A stretch of 64,000 nt of DNA from an uncultured Phascolarctobacterium sp. (GTDB taxonomy: Bacteria > Bacillota > Negativicutes > Acidaminococcales > Acidaminococcaceae), in NCBI GenBank assembly GCA_900552005.1, contig URXU01000001.1:124001-188000 (forward strand). The letters are read 5' to 3'. A program made the translations under genes and the position numbers. The number at the start of each line of letters is the position of its first letter. Position 1 is the stretch's first letter. Below are positions 8,518 to 17,311 of the stretch, piece by piece. The notes below the pieces were generated by a model that was not told the DNA's origin, made no database searches, and saw only the letters and a list, made by a program, of their open reading frames with translations.

Positions 8518-10503
8518 TTACAGAACTTCTTTTACTTTTGCAACTACGTTTTCAACGGTGAAGCCATACTTCTCCATCATAACATCTCCGGGAGCGGAAG
8601 CGCCAAAACGAGTAATGCCGATTACCCTATCATCGCTGCCGGTATAACGGCTCCAGCCATACGGAACACCTGCTTCAACGGCAATTTTAACCGCATCATG
8701 CGGCAGCACGCTTTCCTTGTATTCAGCGCTTTGTTTTTCAAAAGCATCCCAGCTGGGCATGGATACTACGCTGACATCAATGCCTTCTGCTGCCAGTTCT
8801 TTTTGCGCAGCCAATGCCAGATGTACTTCACTGCCTGTGCCAATCAGCACAGCAGCAGCTTTTTCTTTTGCCGGACTTAAAACATAGGCACCTTTATAGG
8901 CATTATCATGTACAGTCTGAGCATAATCATGCAGTACGGGTAATTTCTGACGGCTTAACAGCAAGCAGGTCGGCTTGTGCAGATTCATGCAGGCCTGCTG
9001 CCAGGCAGCAGCTGTTTCCAAAGCATCTGCCGGACGGAAAACGCTTACGTTAGGAATCATGCGCAGTGCCATGGTTGTTTCAATAGGCTGATGAGTAGGT
9101 CCATCCTCACCTAAAGCAATACTGTCATGAGTAAGTACGAAGATAGCTCTGATACCCATGAGCGCGGCCATTCTGATGGCAGGACGCATGAAGTCGGCAA
9201 ATACCAGGAAGGTACCGCCAAAAGGAATAAAGCCGCCATGCAGGGAAATACCATTGACGATAGTTCCCATGGCATGTTCACGTACGCCAAAATGAATATT
9301 TCTGCCCTTACGGTCAACACGGCTGAAGAAGCCCTCATTTTTCATGATGGTCTTGTTGGAAGGACCAAGGTCAGCACTGCCTCCTACAAGGCTCGGCAGT
9401 TGCATAGCCAGTTTTTGGATAATCTCACCGGAAGCCTCACGCGTAGCATTTTTCGCGGTATCGGCAAAAATTGCTTCCAGTGCTGCCAGATTAACCAAAG
9501 TAGTACCGTTAATGCGCGCTTCAAGTTCCGCAGCAAGTTCCGGATAAACAACTTTATAATCTGCCATCAAAGCATCCCAGGATTTTTCTGCCGCAGCGCA
9601 GCCTGCCTTTTTAGCGTCAAAATGCTGCTGTACTTCTTCCGGCACATAGAACATCTTATCAGCGGGCCAGCCGGCCTTTTCCTTGGTAGCTGCCAATGCA
9701 TCACTGCCAAGCGGTTCGCCATGGCAGGACGGACTGTCCTGTTTCGGACTGCCATAACCAATATGGGTACGGACAATAATCAAGGAAGGATGCATGGTGT
9801 CGGCCTGCGCTTCCTTAATGGCGGCTTCCATAGCGGCAATGTCCTCAGAGTCAGCTACACGCAATACCTGCCAGCCATAAGCCTTGAAACGCATTTCTAC
9901 ATCTTCAGTAAAGGCAATATCGGTACTGCCTTCAATAGTAATCTTATTGTCATCATATAAATAAATGAGTTTTCCCAGTCCCAGCGTACCTGCCAAAGAA
10001 GCTGCTTCACAGGACACGCCTTCCATCAGATCACCGTCAGAAGTCAAGCCATAAGTATAATGGTTGACTACGGCAAAGTCAGGCTTATTATATTTTGCAG
10101 CCAGCATAGCTTCGGCAATGGCAAAACCTACGCCCATGGCAAAGCCATGACCTAAAGGTCCGGTAGAAGCATCAACACCGGCAGTATGGCCATATTCCGG
10201 ATGGCCGGGAGTCTTGCTGCCCCATTGACGGAAATTTTTCAATTCATCCATGGATAAATCATAACCTGCCAAATGCAGCATTGCATATAATAAAGCACTA
10301 CCATGACCGGGAGATAAGATAAAACGATCTCTATTAAACCAGTTGGGATTTTCAGGATTATAATTCATAAAACGATCCCAGATAGTATACATTAACGGTG
10401 CCGTACCTAAAGGAAAACCCGGATGGCCGGATTTAGCCTTTTCTACCTGATCGGCTGCCAAAAAGCGCAAAGTATTTACACATGCCTGGTCCATTGTCTG
10501 CAT
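8518..10503 (-). CDS. tkt: Transketolase
   Basis: The thiamine-diphosphate-dependent two-carbon transferase of the pentose phosphate pathway. At 661 residues it is full length. It has the N-terminal KSGHPGFPLG, the metal/ThDP motif beginning GDGDLMEG-like (SDGDLMEGVSCEAA), the PYR-domain glutamate region GVREHAMG, and a C-terminal domain ending in FGASAPGDVMMEKYGFT. GGAGG lies 9 nt before the ATG. It is a single-gene unit with its own promoter and terminator, next to the thiamine genes whose cofactor it uses. Confidence 0.96.
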   Translation of the reverse strand: MQTMDQACVNTLRFLAADQVEKAKSGHPGFPLGTAPLMYTIWDRFMNYNPENPNWFNRDRFILSPGHGSALLYAMLHLAGYDLSMDELKNFRQWGSKTPGHPEYGHTAGVDASTGPLGHGFAMGVGFAIAEAMLAAKYNKPDFAVVNHYTYGLTSDGDLMEGVSCEAASLAGTLGLGKLIYLYDDNKITIEGSTDIAFTEDVEMRFKAYGWQVLRVADSEDIAAMEAAIKEAQADTMHPSLIIVRTHIGYGSPKQDSPSCHGEPLGSDALAATKEKAGWPADKMFYVPEEVQQHFDAKKAGCAAAEKSWDALMADYKVVYPELAAELEARINGTTLVNLAALEAIFADTAKNATREASGEIIQKLAMQLPSLVGGSADLGPSNKTIMKNEGFFSRVDRKGRNIHFGVREHAMGTIVNGISLHGGFIPFGGTFLVFADFMRPAIRMAALMGIRAIFVLTHDSIALGEDGPTHQPIETTMALRMIPNVSVFRPADALETAAAWQQACMNLHKPTCLLLSRQKLPVLHDYAQTVHDNAYKGAYVLSPAKEKAAAVLIGTGSEVHLALAAQKELAAEGIDVSVVSMPSWDAFEKQSAEYKESVLPHDAVKIAVEAGVPYGWSRYTGSDDRVIGITRFGASAPGDVMMEKYGFTVENVVAKVKEVL

Positions 10504-10540
10504 TGTGGAAAACCTCCAATATTGTACTATATTTTTAATT

Positions 10541-10568
10541 ATTATATCATATCTGTCTTACTGTGCAA
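10541..10568 (-). promoter_or_regulatory. Promoter of transketolase
   Basis: TTGCAC (10563-10568), 16 nt, then a perfect TATAAT (10541-10546), about 38 bp upstream of the ATG. Confidence 0.65.
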
Positions 10569-10619
10569 ATATTATGCTGTACTTTTTTTGAAGACTTCGT
10601 AACATAATTTACACAACTA

Positions 10620-10656
10620 TAAAAAATGCAGTCAGCATAACGCCGACTGCATTTCA
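10620..10656 (-). terminator. Intrinsic terminator after the EF-G paralogue
   Basis: Stem AATGCAGTC/GACTGCATT, extended inward by GC pairs (10626-10653). A T-run follows on the minus strand. Confidence 0.85.
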
Positions 10657-10661
10657 ATTAT

Positions 10662-12722
10662 TTATGCTTCCTTACGTTCAGCAATAATTTTTTCTGCCAG
10701 TTTTGCAGGAACATCTTCATAATGATCAAATTTCATTTCAAATGTACCTAAGCCCTGAGTCAAAGCACGCAGATCAACTGCATATTCTGTAATCTCAGCA
10801 TACGGTACCTGAGCGGAAACAACACTCATCCCGTCTTCCACACTCTGCATACCCAAAATGCGTCCGCGCTTGGAGTTTAAATCGCCGATGACATCACCCA
10901 TCATGGAATCTGCGCAGGTGACATTCAAGAAGTAGATTGGCTCCAAAAGCACCGGTTTGCATTGTTCCATAGCCTTCTTAAACGCAATGTTAGACGCTGT
11001 CTTAAAGGCCATTTCGGAAGAATCAACAGTATGATAGGAACCATCAAGCAGGGTAATGCGGATGTCCACAACAGGATAACCTGCCAATACGCCTTTTTCC
11101 ATGGCTTCGCGCATGCCTTTTTCAACTGCAGGAATATATTGCCGCGGTACGGCGCCGCCAAAAATTTTATCTACAAATTCAAATCCGCTTCCGGGCGGCA
11201 AAGGTTCCATCTTAATTACAACATGCCCATATTGACCATGACCGCCGGATTGTTTTTTATGCTTACCCTCTACTTCAGCGCTGCCGCGAATAGTTTCGCG
11301 ATATTCGATAATAGGAGCTTTCAAAACAGCTTCCACACCAAATTTACGCTGCATACGTTCCATAATAATTTCAATATGCTGATCGCCCATGCCGCTGATC
11401 AGAGTTTCTTTGGTTACGGAATTTTTGGTAACAATAATTGTCGGGTCTTCATCCATCAGGCGGTTCAAAGCAGACATAATTTTTTCTTCATCGCCTTTTT
11501 TCTTAGGATAAATAGCCCTTGTGTACATGGGAAGCGGGAAATCAATAGGAGCAAACTCTACCGGATGCTCTTTGTCACACAAAGTATCACCGGTGGAAGT
11601 ATATTGCAGTTTGGCCACTACGCCGATGTCGCCGGCTACAACTGCCTTCATAGGAATCTGCGTCTTGCCGCGCATGGTAAAGATATTGCCGATGCGTTCT
11701 TCTTCCTCACGTCTGGAATTATAAACCACGCTGTCACTCTTGATGCAGCCGGAGAAAACACGGAAATAGCTTAAACGGCCGACAAACGGATCAGATGTCG
11801 TTTTAAATATCAGCGCAGCCATAGGCGCGTTGGCATCACAGATTTCTTCTTCACCCGTTGTTTTATCCGTAACAATGAAGTCATTCAAAATAGCCGGATA
11901 GGTAAAGTCGATAATTGCGTTCATCAGTCTTCCCAGGCCAATATCTTTATACGCGCTGCCGCACAGCATCGGGTAAATAATTGCCTGACGGATACCTTTA
12001 ATCAGACATTTCATAATATCTTCATCACTGATGGTTTCGCCATCCAGATAACGCATCATGCAATCATCGTCAGCTTCAACTGCCGCTTCAATCATTTTTT
12101 CTCTGGCAGCTTTGGCAGCTTCCATATATTCTTCGGGAATATCGATTTCATCGGAATCATTGCCGCGGGCACGATAGGCTTTCATCTTATAAAGGTCAAT
12201 CAAGCCTTCAAACTTATCTTCCTTACCTAAAGGCAATTGCAGCGGCAAAACATGCTTACCGAATTTTGCGCGCAGGTTATCAAGAATACTATCAAAATCC
12301 GCATTTTCGCGGTCCATTTTATTTACAAAAATAATACGGGGAAGGTTAGCTTCTGCCGCAAGTTTCCAACATTGCTCAGTGCCAACCTGTACACCGGAAG
12401 TAGCGCAAACAACAATCAAAGCACTATCAACAGCTCTGAAAGCTCCTTTAACTTCGGCTACGAAGTCCGCAAAACCGGGAGTATCAATGAAATTAATCTT
12501 AGTATCACGCCATTCAACAGGTGCCAGTGTTGCATTTACGGAAACTTTACGTTTAATTTCTTCAGGTTCATAATCCGTGGTGGTAGCACCGTCTTCAACT
12601 TTACACATTCTGCTGATTGCACCGGACCGATACAGCAATGCTTCAGTTACCGACGTAGTTCCAGCTCCACCATGGCCCACAATAGCCACATTTCTGATTT
12701 TATCACCAGTATACTCTTTCAT
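10662..12722 (-). CDS. Elongation factor G-like paralogue (FusA2-type) with altered GTPase motifs
   Basis: A 686-residue EF-G-like protein with G domain, domain II, domain III and C-terminal IV/V-like domains (VPRQYIPAVEKG, LRALTQGLG). It belongs to the paralogous group with TTTDYEPEEIKRK as switch I, not to the main EF-G. Two catalytic positions are unusual. The P-loop at residues 16-23 reads GHGGAGTT, so the near-invariant lysine is Thr. Switch II reads DTPGFADF, where EF-G has DTPGHVDF, so the catalytic His is Phe. NKMD (134-137) is intact. I chose the ATG at 12722 because AGGGGGA lies just upstream; the frame extends 31 codons further without a binding site. The role may be ribosome-related, but ordinary translocase activity is doubtful. 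Confidence 0.85.
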   Translation of the reverse strand: MKEYTGDKIRNVAIVGHGGAGTTSVTEALLYRSGAISRMCKVEDGATTTDYEPEEIKRKVSVNATLAPVEWRDTKINFIDTPGFADFVAEVKGAFRAVDSALIVVCATSGVQVGTEQCWKLAAEANLPRIIFVNKMDRENADFDSILDNLRAKFGKHVLPLQLPLGKEDKFEGLIDLYKMKAYRARGNDSDEIDIPEEYMEAAKAAREKMIEAAVEADDDCMMRYLDGETISDEDIMKCLIKGIRQAIIYPMLCGSAYKDIGLGRLMNAIIDFTYPAILNDFIVTDKTTGEEEICDANAPMAALIFKTTSDPFVGRLSYFRVFSGCIKSDSVVYNSRREEEERIGNIFTMRGKTQIPMKAVVAGDIGVVAKLQYTSTGDTLCDKEHPVEFAPIDFPLPMYTRAIYPKKKGDEEKIMSALNRLMDEDPTIIVTKNSVTKETLISGMGDQHIEIIMERMQRKFGVEAVLKAPIIEYRETIRGSAEVEGKHKKQSGGHGQYGHVVIKMEPLPPGSGFEFVDKIFGGAVPRQYIPAVEKGMREAMEKGVLAGYPVVDIRITLLDGSYHTVDSSEMAFKTASNIAFKKAMEQCKPVLLEPIYFLNVTCADSMMGDVIGDLNSKRGRILGMQSVEDGMSVVSAQVPYAEITEYAVDLRALTQGLGTFEMKFDHYEDVPAKLAEKIIAERKEA

Positions 12723-12849
12723 AACTTCTTCCCCCTTTATTGTTAGGAAATAAATTGAGATAAGCATTCTATGATTTATTAGATTATTCCTGCTTTTTCG
12801 ATAAATGTATTCCAAAGCAAAAATTTTTCTTTAAAAATGTTAAACAAGT

Positions 12850-12880
12850 AACAAAAAAAGAGCAGCTGCTGCTGCTCTCA
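12850..12880 (-). terminator. Intrinsic terminator after the NUDIX gene
   Basis: A GAGCAGC/GCTGCTC stem (12860-12866 with 12871-12877). A seven-T run follows on the minus strand. Confidence 0.85.
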
Positions 12881-12887
12881 AAAGCGT

Positions 12888-13442
12888 CTATTTTATTAAA
12901 TCACAGGCATACAAAGCACATAAAGTTTTGGCGTCAAATAATTCACCATCCGCAATCATTTGCTTTACTGCTTCCGGTGAAAATGCCTGCACACCGATAA
13001 ATTCGTCCTCATCAGTATGCTGGCTGTATTTGGTAAGACCCCAGGCCTTATAAAGATGAATCACCTCATCGGAAAATCCCGGTGTTGTCGCAATACTGAT
13101 CAGCTTCTGCCAATGCTCCGCAGCATAGCCGGTTTCCTCACTCAGCTCACGAACCGCACATGCTTTTGGATCTTCAGCGCCGTGATCCAGCTTGCCAGCC
13201 GGAATCTCCCACATCACCGTACCCAGCGGATACCGGCATTGCTTAACCAGTACAATACTGCCATCATCCAACACCGGCACAATGGCAACTGCACCGGGAT
13301 GACGTATATATTCCCGTGTTGTCTGCTGCCCGTCCGGCAAAAGAACTTTATCAAGCTCTACCTTCAGCAGCCGCCCGGAAAAAACTCTTTCGCCGCTCAG
13401 AAATTTTTCGTCCAAAGCAGCTTCATGAAACTTCTTAATCAT
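12888..13442 (-). CDS. nudF: NUDIX hydrolase, ADP-ribose pyrophosphatase type
   Basis: A 184-residue NUDIX enzyme, probably hydrolysing ADP-ribose to AMP and ribose 5-phosphate. The Nudix box is complete: GKLDHGAEDPKACAVREL followed by SEETGY, with the metal-binding glutamates. The N-terminal strand region (SGRLLKVELDKVLLPDG, REYIRHPGAVAIVPVLDDG) is typical of NudF/YqkG. The ATG overlaps the recN stop by 8 bp, so it is the last gene of the recN operon. The substrate is inferred from subfamily features only. Confidence 0.88.
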   Translation of the reverse strand: MIKKFHEAALDEKFLSGERVFSGRLLKVELDKVLLPDGQQTTREYIRHPGAVAIVPVLDDGSIVLVKQCRYPLGTVMWEIPAGKLDHGAEDPKACAVRELSEETGYAAEHWQKLISIATTPGFSDEVIHLYKAWGLTKYSQHTDEDEFIGVQAFSPEAVKQMIADGELFDAKTLCALYACDLIK

Positions 13443-15132
13443 CTGACAAACCCCGCTTTTTTATCAGCTGCGCCTCATTTAACAATTCAGCAGCGCTGGC
13501 ATACGCAGCCTTACTGCCGCTGCTGCCGGACGCCATGCGCATCAGCTCGTTAATCCGCTGCTGCTTATTTAATACCGTCAGCTCAGTCGCAGTTCTGCCG
13601 TTGGCGCTTTGCTTTTGAATATAAATATGCCGGTCAGCAAAGGCGGCAATCTGCGGCAGATGCGTAATACAGAGCACCTGCCCATTAACGGCGATAGCCG
13701 CAATCTTTTCAGCCATCCGGCGAGCAGTAACACCGCCAACACCCGTATCTATTTCATCAAAAACCATGGTTGGAACTTTGGTAAGATGCCGCATTACCGT
13801 TTTTACGGCCAGAGCAATACGTGAAAGCTCGCCGCCGGAAGCAACTTTTTCCAAAGCATTTACCGGTTCACCTACATTAGCACTGAACATAAAGGCAATC
13901 TCATCTGCTCCGTACTTACTGAAGGATTTGCTTTTCTGAAAATCAAATTGCAAAATTCCATTCGGCATGGCTAAATCACGAATATGAGCCGTAATCCGTT
14001 CGGACAGCTTGGCGGCAGCCTTTCTGCGTTCTTCTGACAGCTTTTCTGCCGCTTTTGCCAGCTGCTCCTGTACCTTTTGTAGCTTTCTCTCGGCCTGCTC
14101 AATAGCCGCCGCAATATCTGCCAGCTCAGCATACCTGGCTTCCGTACGCTGCAAATACTGCAAAACATCTTCTGTTGTTCCGCCGTATTTTTTCTGCAGC
14201 CGATAAATGATGTCTAAACGTTCCTGCACTTGCGCCGCATGGTCGCTGTTAAAATTGCTGGCCGCAAGATATTCAGCCAATTCCTGACAGCATTCATTCA
14301 AATTAATCCAGGAACTTTCCATGCTTTCTCTGATTTCATCTAATTTATCATCATACCGGCAGGCAATTTGCAGGCTACTTTTGGCTTTTGCCAATAATGC
14401 CAGCACCATATTTTCATTATCCAGCAAGGCATGTGCCGTATTAACGGAATCAATAATTTTTTCACTATGCTGCAAAATGCGTGCTTCTTCTTCCAAAGCC
14501 GTCTCTTCACCAGGTATCAGCGCGGCATTTTTTATCTCGCGTATTTCCCAATCATATCTATCCAGCAGCAGTTCCTGCTGCAAATTATCATTTTGCAAAC
14601 CTGCCAGCTTTTCCTTAGCTTTCAGGTATTCGGCATACAGTAATTGATAATTTTCCAACAACGCAGCTGTTGCTTCGCCGCCAAAAGCATCCAGCAAAAT
14701 TCTGGGAGTTTCAGCCTTTAATAAGGCTTGATTTTCATGTTGTCCGTGAATATCAACTAAAAGTGCGGCTACCTTTTTCAACAGGCTTACAGGTATCTGC
14801 ACACCATTAAGATAGGCTCTGCTTTTGCCTGCCGCATTAACCTGCCGCTTAATAAACAGCAGGTCTTCTTCCGCTTCTATCCCCTGGTCTTCCAAAAGCT
14901 TCTGCACTGCTTTTATTTTACTGATATCAAATATTGCCTGCACCCAGAAACTATCACAACCACTGCGCAGATAATCTGTTGAGGCCCTGCCGCCCAAAAC
15001 CAGTCCGAAAGCATCAATCAGAATGGATTTGCCGGCGCCGGTCTCACCGGTAAAAACATTGAAGCCGGGTAAAAATTCTGCACGAGCATCTTCCAGTAAA
15101 GCAAAATTATGAACATGTAAGGACTGCAGCAT
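13435..15132 (-). CDS. recN: DNA repair protein RecN
   Basis: An SMC-like ATPase recruited to double-strand breaks. The 565 residues show the N-terminal LHVHNFALLEDA and Walker A GETGAGKS at about residues 30-37. A long coiled-coil middle follows (rich in Glu, Lys and Ala, about 160-365), then the ABC signature ASGGELSRIALA and Walker B MVFDEIDTGVGG. It sits directly downstream of argR, as in many Firmicutes. Confidence 0.96.
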   Translation of the reverse strand: MLQSLHVHNFALLEDARAEFLPGFNVFTGETGAGKSILIDAFGLVLGGRASTDYLRSGCDSFWVQAIFDISKIKAVQKLLEDQGIEAEEDLLFIKRQVNAAGKSRAYLNGVQIPVSLLKKVAALLVDIHGQHENQALLKAETPRILLDAFGGEATAALLENYQLLYAEYLKAKEKLAGLQNDNLQQELLLDRYDWEIREIKNAALIPGEETALEEEARILQHSEKIIDSVNTAHALLDNENMVLALLAKAKSSLQIACRYDDKLDEIRESMESSWINLNECCQELAEYLAASNFNSDHAAQVQERLDIIYRLQKKYGGTTEDVLQYLQRTEARYAELADIAAAIEQAERKLQKVQEQLAKAAEKLSEERRKAAAKLSERITAHIRDLAMPNGILQFDFQKSKSFSKYGADEIAFMFSANVGEPVNALEKVASGGELSRIALAVKTVMRHLTKVPTMVFDEIDTGVGGVTARRMAEKIAAIAVNGQVLCITHLPQIAAFADRHIYIQKQSANGRTATELTVLNKQQRINELMRMASGSSGSKAAYASAAELLNEAQLIKKRGLSDD

Positions 15133-15147
15133 ATTTTTTACCTCAGC

Positions 15148-15600
15148 TTAAATATGGTCTTTAAAGCGATGCAGCAGCGTATTGATGCCTTCCTTATTGG
15201 CCAGTGCAATAAAGACAGTATCATCACCGGCAATTGTTCCCAATATCTCCGGCCATTTCATGTAGTCGATGGCGTAAGCTACGGCCTGAGCTGTGCCGGG
15301 CAAGGTTCTTACTACTACCATACTGTTATCAGTGGCCTTAACACTGACGATGGAATCCTGAAAAGTTCTTTCCAGTCTTCCGGGCGTCAGCAGCATGTTA
15401 TGCTCTTTCGGATAAGCATAATGATAATGGCCGTTGGCATCCGGTACCTTTACCAGCATGAGCTCCTTAATATCACGGGAAACCGTGGCCTGAGTAACTT
15501 CAATGCCTTCACGGCGAAGAGCCGCTGCCAAATCCTCCTGTGTCTCAATTTTATTTTTGTCAATAATCTCTTTTATTTTTGCATGCCTGGTCATTTTCAT
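15148..15600 (-). CDS. argR: Arginine repressor
   Basis: The hexameric arginine-responsive regulator of arginine synthesis and catabolism genes. The 150-residue protein has an N-terminal winged helix with TQATVSRDIKEL and a C-terminal oligomerisation and arginine-binding domain with the conserved GTIAGDDTVFI. GAGGTGA lies 6 nt before the ATG. The neighbours tlyA, nadK and recN are the usual partners, so its location does not itself indicate the regulon. Confidence 0.95.
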   Translation of the reverse strand: MKMTRHAKIKEIIDKNKIETQEDLAAALRREGIEVTQATVSRDIKELMLVKVPDANGHYHYAYPKEHNMLLTPGRLERTFQDSIVSVKATDNSMVVVRTLPGTAQAVAYAIDYMKWPEILGTIAGDDTVFIALANKEGINTLLHRFKDHI

Positions 15601-15629
15601 AATAATTCACCTCAAATTTCAACGCATCT

Positions 15630-16490
15630 TCAGATATTGCGCATCAGCTTCTGCTGCCAAGTCTGATAATAATCCCGGCTGGTAAGTCTGATAAAGCTCA
15701 TACTGTAAGGACTTTTGCGAATCTGTACACACATGGTATCTGTCACATTAACCACATTTTCACCATCAGCAGAAAGTAAAAGTTCTTCGCTTCCCGGCAA
15801 AGCCCGGAATTCAATTAATTCCGACATCGGTATTACCAATGCTCTGGCCGTAAGTGAATGGGCGCACACCGGCGTAATTACACTTACATCAAGTTCTGGC
15901 TGCACCAGCGGTCCTCCGGCAGACAGCGAATAAGCAGTGGAACCTGTAGCCGTTGCGACAATGATTCCGTCAGCTGCATAACTGCCTGAAACTTTACCAT
16001 TAATATACATCTGCAGATGCGCCAGTTTACTGAATATCCCCTTTGCCAGTACCATGTCATTTAACGCATGAACTTCAGCCACGCACTTATTTTCCTTCAG
16101 CACCGTTGCCTGCAGCAGACTTCTGTTTTCAACAGTAAAAAGTCCCTGCGCCAGTTTAGAAAGCGCTTTATGAATGCTGTGCGAATCTATCTCTGCCAAA
16201 AACCCCAGCTTACCAAAGTTGATGCCGAACACAGGAACCTGCACCGGCGCCAGATAACGCGCCATTTTCAGCAACGTACCGTCTCCGCCCAACGACACGG
16301 CTGCATCCATAGCCTTTAAATCATCCTGCCGGGCAGGATAATAACCGCTGCATCCGTATTCGCCAGCAATATTTTGCGGCAGAACCGGTTCAATGCCGCA
16401 CTCCCGGCATTCCCCAAGAAAATCGGGCAATGCAGCACAGACTTTTTCCTTTCCCATATTGGGAAAGATACCTAATCTTTTAATGCCCAT
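15630..16490 (-). CDS. nadK: NAD kinase
   Basis: Phosphorylates NAD to NADP. The 286-residue protein carries SLGGDGTLLK with the catalytic aspartate, GINFGKLGFLAEI, ALNDMVLAKG (normally NE/ND) and the glycine-rich ATATGSTAYSLSAGGP. I take the ATG at 16490, with GAGGGTG about 5 nt before it; the frame extends 8 codons further without a good site. It lies 20 nt after tlyA, a clostridial arrangement. Confidence 0.95.
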   Translation of the reverse strand: MGIKRLGIFPNMGKEKVCAALPDFLGECRECGIEPVLPQNIAGEYGCSGYYPARQDDLKAMDAAVSLGGDGTLLKMARYLAPVQVPVFGINFGKLGFLAEIDSHSIHKALSKLAQGLFTVENRSLLQATVLKENKCVAEVHALNDMVLAKGIFSKLAHLQMYINGKVSGSYAADGIIVATATGSTAYSLSAGGPLVQPELDVSVITPVCAHSLTARALVIPMSELIEFRALPGSEELLLSADGENVVNVTDTMCVQIRKSPYSMSFIRLTSRDYYQTWQQKLMRNI

Positions 16491-16510
16491 TTTCACCCTC
16501 GATATGCAAA

Positions 16511-17311
16511 TCAATCTAAATCGCCATGACTCTTGCTGACCAAAGCACTGACATATTCCGCATCAACGGCATCATCATTACCTAAAGTCAGATATAAAAG
16601 ATATTCAATATTGCCTTCCGGTCCTTTGATAGGCGAAAATTCAAGACCCGCAATACCAAATCCTTCATTTTTGGCAAAGGAAATAACATTATTAATCACG
16701 GCTTCATGAACTTTTGGATCTCTTACCACGCCTTTTTTACCTACATTTTCTTTACCAGCCTCAAACTGCGGTTTAATCAAGGCTATTACAAAGCCGTTTG
16801 CTTTTAAAATTTTATGTACTGCCGGCAGCACTTTATCTAAAGAGATAAAAGCAACATCTATGGTCGCCGCATCTACCATTTCTGCCAGCTGTTCTTTTTC
16901 CAGATATCTGACATTGGTGCGCTCCATATTTACCACGCGCTCATCATTGCGCAGTTTCCAGGCTAACTGCCCGTAACCTACATCAATGGCATAAACTTTA
17001 GCAGCACCGTTTTGCAGAGCGCAGTCGGTAAACCCACCGGTAGAAGCGCCAATATCAGCAACAACTTTTCCCTCCACGGAAATAGGAAATATTTTTAAGG
17101 CTTTGGCAAGCTTGAGCCCGCCACGGCTGACAAAAGGTAATTTATCTCCTAAAATACGTATTTTAGCATCTTCTGTCACCTGAGTTCCAGGCTTATCAAT
17201 TTTTTGTTCGTTAACCAGAATCTGTCCGGCCATAATGGCTGCCTGCGCCTTGGCTCTGCTTTCAAAAAGACCTCTTGCAGTCAGCAGCGCATCTAAACGT
17301 TCTTTTTTCAA
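16511..17311 (-). CDS. tlyA: TlyA-family rRNA 2'-O-methyltransferase (S4 + FtsJ domains)
   Basis: An S4 RNA-binding domain (about residues 1-60, RLDALLTARGLFESRAKA) followed by an FtsJ/RrmJ-like Rossmann methyltransferase (VADIGASTGGFTDCAL, DVAFISLDKVLP, KPQFEAGKE). Family members 2'-O-methylate rRNA and are often mislabelled haemolysins. At 266 residues it is full length. The start is a TTG whose last two bases begin the dxs TGA stop. AAGGTGA lies upstream, so translation is coupled to dxs. Confidence 0.92.
   Translation of the reverse strand: MKKERLDALLTARGLFESRAKAQAAIMAGQILVNEQKIDKPGTQVTEDAKIRILGDKLPFVSRGGLKLAKALKIFPISVEGKVVADIGASTGGFTDCALQNGAAKVYAIDVGYGQLAWKLRNDERVVNMERTNVRYLEKEQLAEMVDAATIDVAFISLDKVLPAVHKILKANGFVIALIKPQFEAGKENVGKKGVVRDPKVHEAVINNVISFAKNEGFGIAGLEFSPIKGPEGNIEYLLYLTLGNDDAVDAEYVSALVSKSHGDLD

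Noticed and set aside
9127..9960. Long plus-strand open frame (277 codons) inside transketolase
   Set aside because: A shadow of tkt on the opposite strand with no ribosome binding site or recognisable domain.
16511..17311. TlyA as a haemolysin virulence factor
   Set aside because: The S4 and FtsJ methyltransferase motifs and housekeeping context point to an rRNA methyltransferase. The haemolysin label is historical.
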